The notes under the pieces are model-generated. The model searched no databases. It had not been told where the DNA came from and was given only the letters and a program-made list of their open reading frames with translations. Position numbers and translations under genes: made by a program. This document shows, piece by piece, positions 62,855-64,000 of a DNA stretch of 64,000 bases; position 1 is the first letter of the stretch, and every line of letters begins with the position of its first letter. Source of the DNA: Alteribacillus persepolensis (lineage in GTDB: Bacteria > Bacillota > Bacilli > Bacillales > Marinococcaceae); NCBI RefSeq assembly GCF_900099605.1, contig NZ_FNDK01000001.1:62001-126000 (forward strand), in the 5' to 3' direction.

Positions 62855-64000
62855 ATGTTAGAATTTGAGATGGATATGGAACAGTTAGCACAGATTAAAG
62901 TTATAGGCGTTGGAGGAGGCGGATCTAACGCTGTCAATCGAATGATTGAAAATGGGCTGCAAGGAGTAGAGTTTATTGCAGTTAACACAGACGCACAAGC
63001 GCTTCAATTGTCTGAAGCAGAAACAAAGCTGCAGCTCGGTGGAAAGCTGACGCGCGGCCTGGGTGCTGGTGCGAATCCAGAAATTGGCAAGAAAGCAGCA
63101 GAGGAAAGCAAAGAACAAATTGAAGAAGCCTTAACCGGTGCTGACATGGTATTTATCACCGCTGGTATGGGCGGCGGTACTGGAACGGGAGCAGCTCCAG
63201 TCATTGCAGAAGTAGCCAAAGAAATAGGAGCACTCACTGTAGGAGTTGTCACAAGACCATTTACATTTGAAGGACGTAAACGTTCGGGACAAGCATCCAC
63301 TGGTATTACCGCGCTAAAAGAAAAAGTAGATACGTTAATCGTTATTCCAAACGACCGCTTGTTAGAAATTGTTGATAAAAATACACCGATGCTTGAAGCA
63401 TTCCGCGAAGCAGATAATGTACTTCGTCAAGGTGTGCAAGGTATTTCGGACTTGATTGCTGTACCGGGGCTCATTAACCTTGACTTTGCCGATGTCAAAA
63501 CGATTATGAGTGAAAAAGGATCGGCGTTAATGGGAATTGGTATAGCAACTGGAGAAAATCGTGCGGCAGAAGCGGCGAAAAAAGCGGTATCAAGTCCGTT
63601 GCTTGAAACATCTGTGGATGGGGCGCAAGGTGTATTAATGAATATTACCGGCGGCACGAATTTAAGTTTGTTTGAAGTACACGAAGCGGCAGAAATTGTT
63701 TCAGAAGCTTCCGATCATGAAGTGAATATGATATTTGGCTCTGTGATTAACGAAAATCTAAATGATGAAATCGTTGTGACAGTGATTGCAACAGGTTTTG
63801 AAGACAATGAGGATAAAAAACAGAAGCAATCACAGCGTCAATCTAACATGCAGCAGCGGCGTCCGCAGCAAAGTGCAGGATCAGCACCACGTATGAATGC
63901 GCCGCAACAGGAACGCCCTTCAACAGAAGAAGTGAATGAACCAGAACGTGAACAGCAGCCTCAAGAGAACACAGAAACATTGGACATACCGACATTTTTA
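62855..64000 (+). CDS. ftsZ: Cell-division GTPase FtsZ, 3' end cut by window
   Basis: This tubulin-like GTPase forms the division ring. The window holds 382 codons, including the GTP loop [12 protein letters not shown] (about 104-115), the synergy loop [11 protein letters not shown], and the Gln-rich variable linker (about 315-375). It ends within the conserved C-terminal peptide LDIPTFL, so only a few residues and the stop are missing. ATG 62855 follows TAGGAGG. It is co-transcribed with ftsA. Confidence 0.97.
   Translation, partial: MLEFEMDMEQLAQIKVIGVGGGGSNAVNRMIENGLQGVEFIAVNTDAQALQLSEAETKLQLGGKLTRGLGAGANPEIGKKAAEESKEQIEEALTGADMVFITAGMGGGTGTGAAPVIAEVAKEIGALTVGVVTRPFTFEGRKRSGQASTGITALKEKVDTLIVIPNDRLLEIVDKNTPMLEAFREADNVLRQGVQGISDLIAVPGLINLDFADVKTIMSEKGSALMGIGIATGENRAAEAAKKAVSSPLLETSVDGAQGVLMNITGGTNLSLFEVHEAAEIVSEASDHEVNMIFGSVINENLNDEIVVTVIATGFEDNEDKKQKQSQRQSNMQQRRPQQSAGSAPRMNAPQQERPSTEEVNEPEREQQPQENTETLDIPTFL

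Overview
The window is a stretch of conserved chromosome from a low-to-mid G+C, endospore-forming Gram-positive bacterium of the Bacillaceae or a close Bacillales relative. Gene order follows the Bacillus subtilis ylaL–ftsZ segment closely: ylaK/ylaM/ylaN, pycA, ctaA–ctaF, ylbA/B/D/E/F/G, rsmD (ylbH), coaD, ylbJ–ylbP, bshC, then the division and cell-wall (dcw) cluster from mraZ to ftsZ. Sporulation genes (ylbJ, gerR, spoVD, spoVE) show that it forms spores. A NaChBac-type voltage-gated sodium channel, an AI-2E/UPF0118 membrane protein and acidic low-complexity segments on proteins facing outward (CtaC, PBP2B, DivIB) suggest, without proving, a halophilic or alkaliphilic lifestyle. MurE carries the DNPR motif, so the peptidoglycan is expected to contain meso-diaminopimelate.

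Layout. 1–4.3 kb: ylaL (partial), PhoH-family ylaK, a frameshifted gene remnant, an uncharacterised protein, glutaminase and ylaN. 4.5–9.4 kb: pyruvate carboxylase and an Eis-type acetyltransferase. ftsW, which lies between ylaN and pycA in B. subtilis, is absent there. 9.7–16.8 kb: heme A synthesis (ctaA divergent from ctaB), caa3 oxidase subunits ctaCDEF and the DUF420 assembly factor ctaM; ctaG is missing. 17–22 kb: an AI-2E family permease and ylbA–ylbF with a few extra genes. 22–32.4 kb: about 10.5 kb separate ylbF from ylbG, carrying darB, tnrA, a nitroreductase, aspartokinase, the sodium channel, a T-box-controlled proBAC operon and a short-chain dehydrogenase. 32.4–43.5 kb: ylbG, an MFS transporter, rsmD-coaD behind a highly structured leader, ylbJ/K/L/M/N, rpmF, gerR, ylbP and a DUF3397 protein. 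43.5–64 kb: bshC, mraZ, rsmH, ftsL, pbpB, spoVD, murE, mraY, murD, spoVE, murG, murB, divIB, ylxW, ylxX, sbp, ftsA and ftsZ (cut by the window edge).

The genes mostly form housekeeping modules: anaplerosis, respiration, proline and aspartate-family amino acids, nitrogen control, CoA and bacillithiol synthesis, and septum and cell-wall assembly. The most interesting signals are regulatory. The spoVE ribosome-binding site is locked in a 12-bp hairpin whose 5' arm lies upstream of the predicted start of a good sigma-E promoter, so read-through mRNA should be silent and the sporulation transcript open. A perfect TnrA box is placed for tnrA autoactivation. A cre-like site sits just upstream of the darB promoter. 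Three 10-bp-phased GTGG repeats precede mraZ, and a sigma-H-like promoter precedes ftsAZ. A terminator hairpin after ylbE contains the next gene's ribosome-binding site, and a four-hairpin element upstream of rsmD probably is the ylbH leader. No CRISPR array, tRNA, rRNA, prophage or intact insertion sequence was seen.
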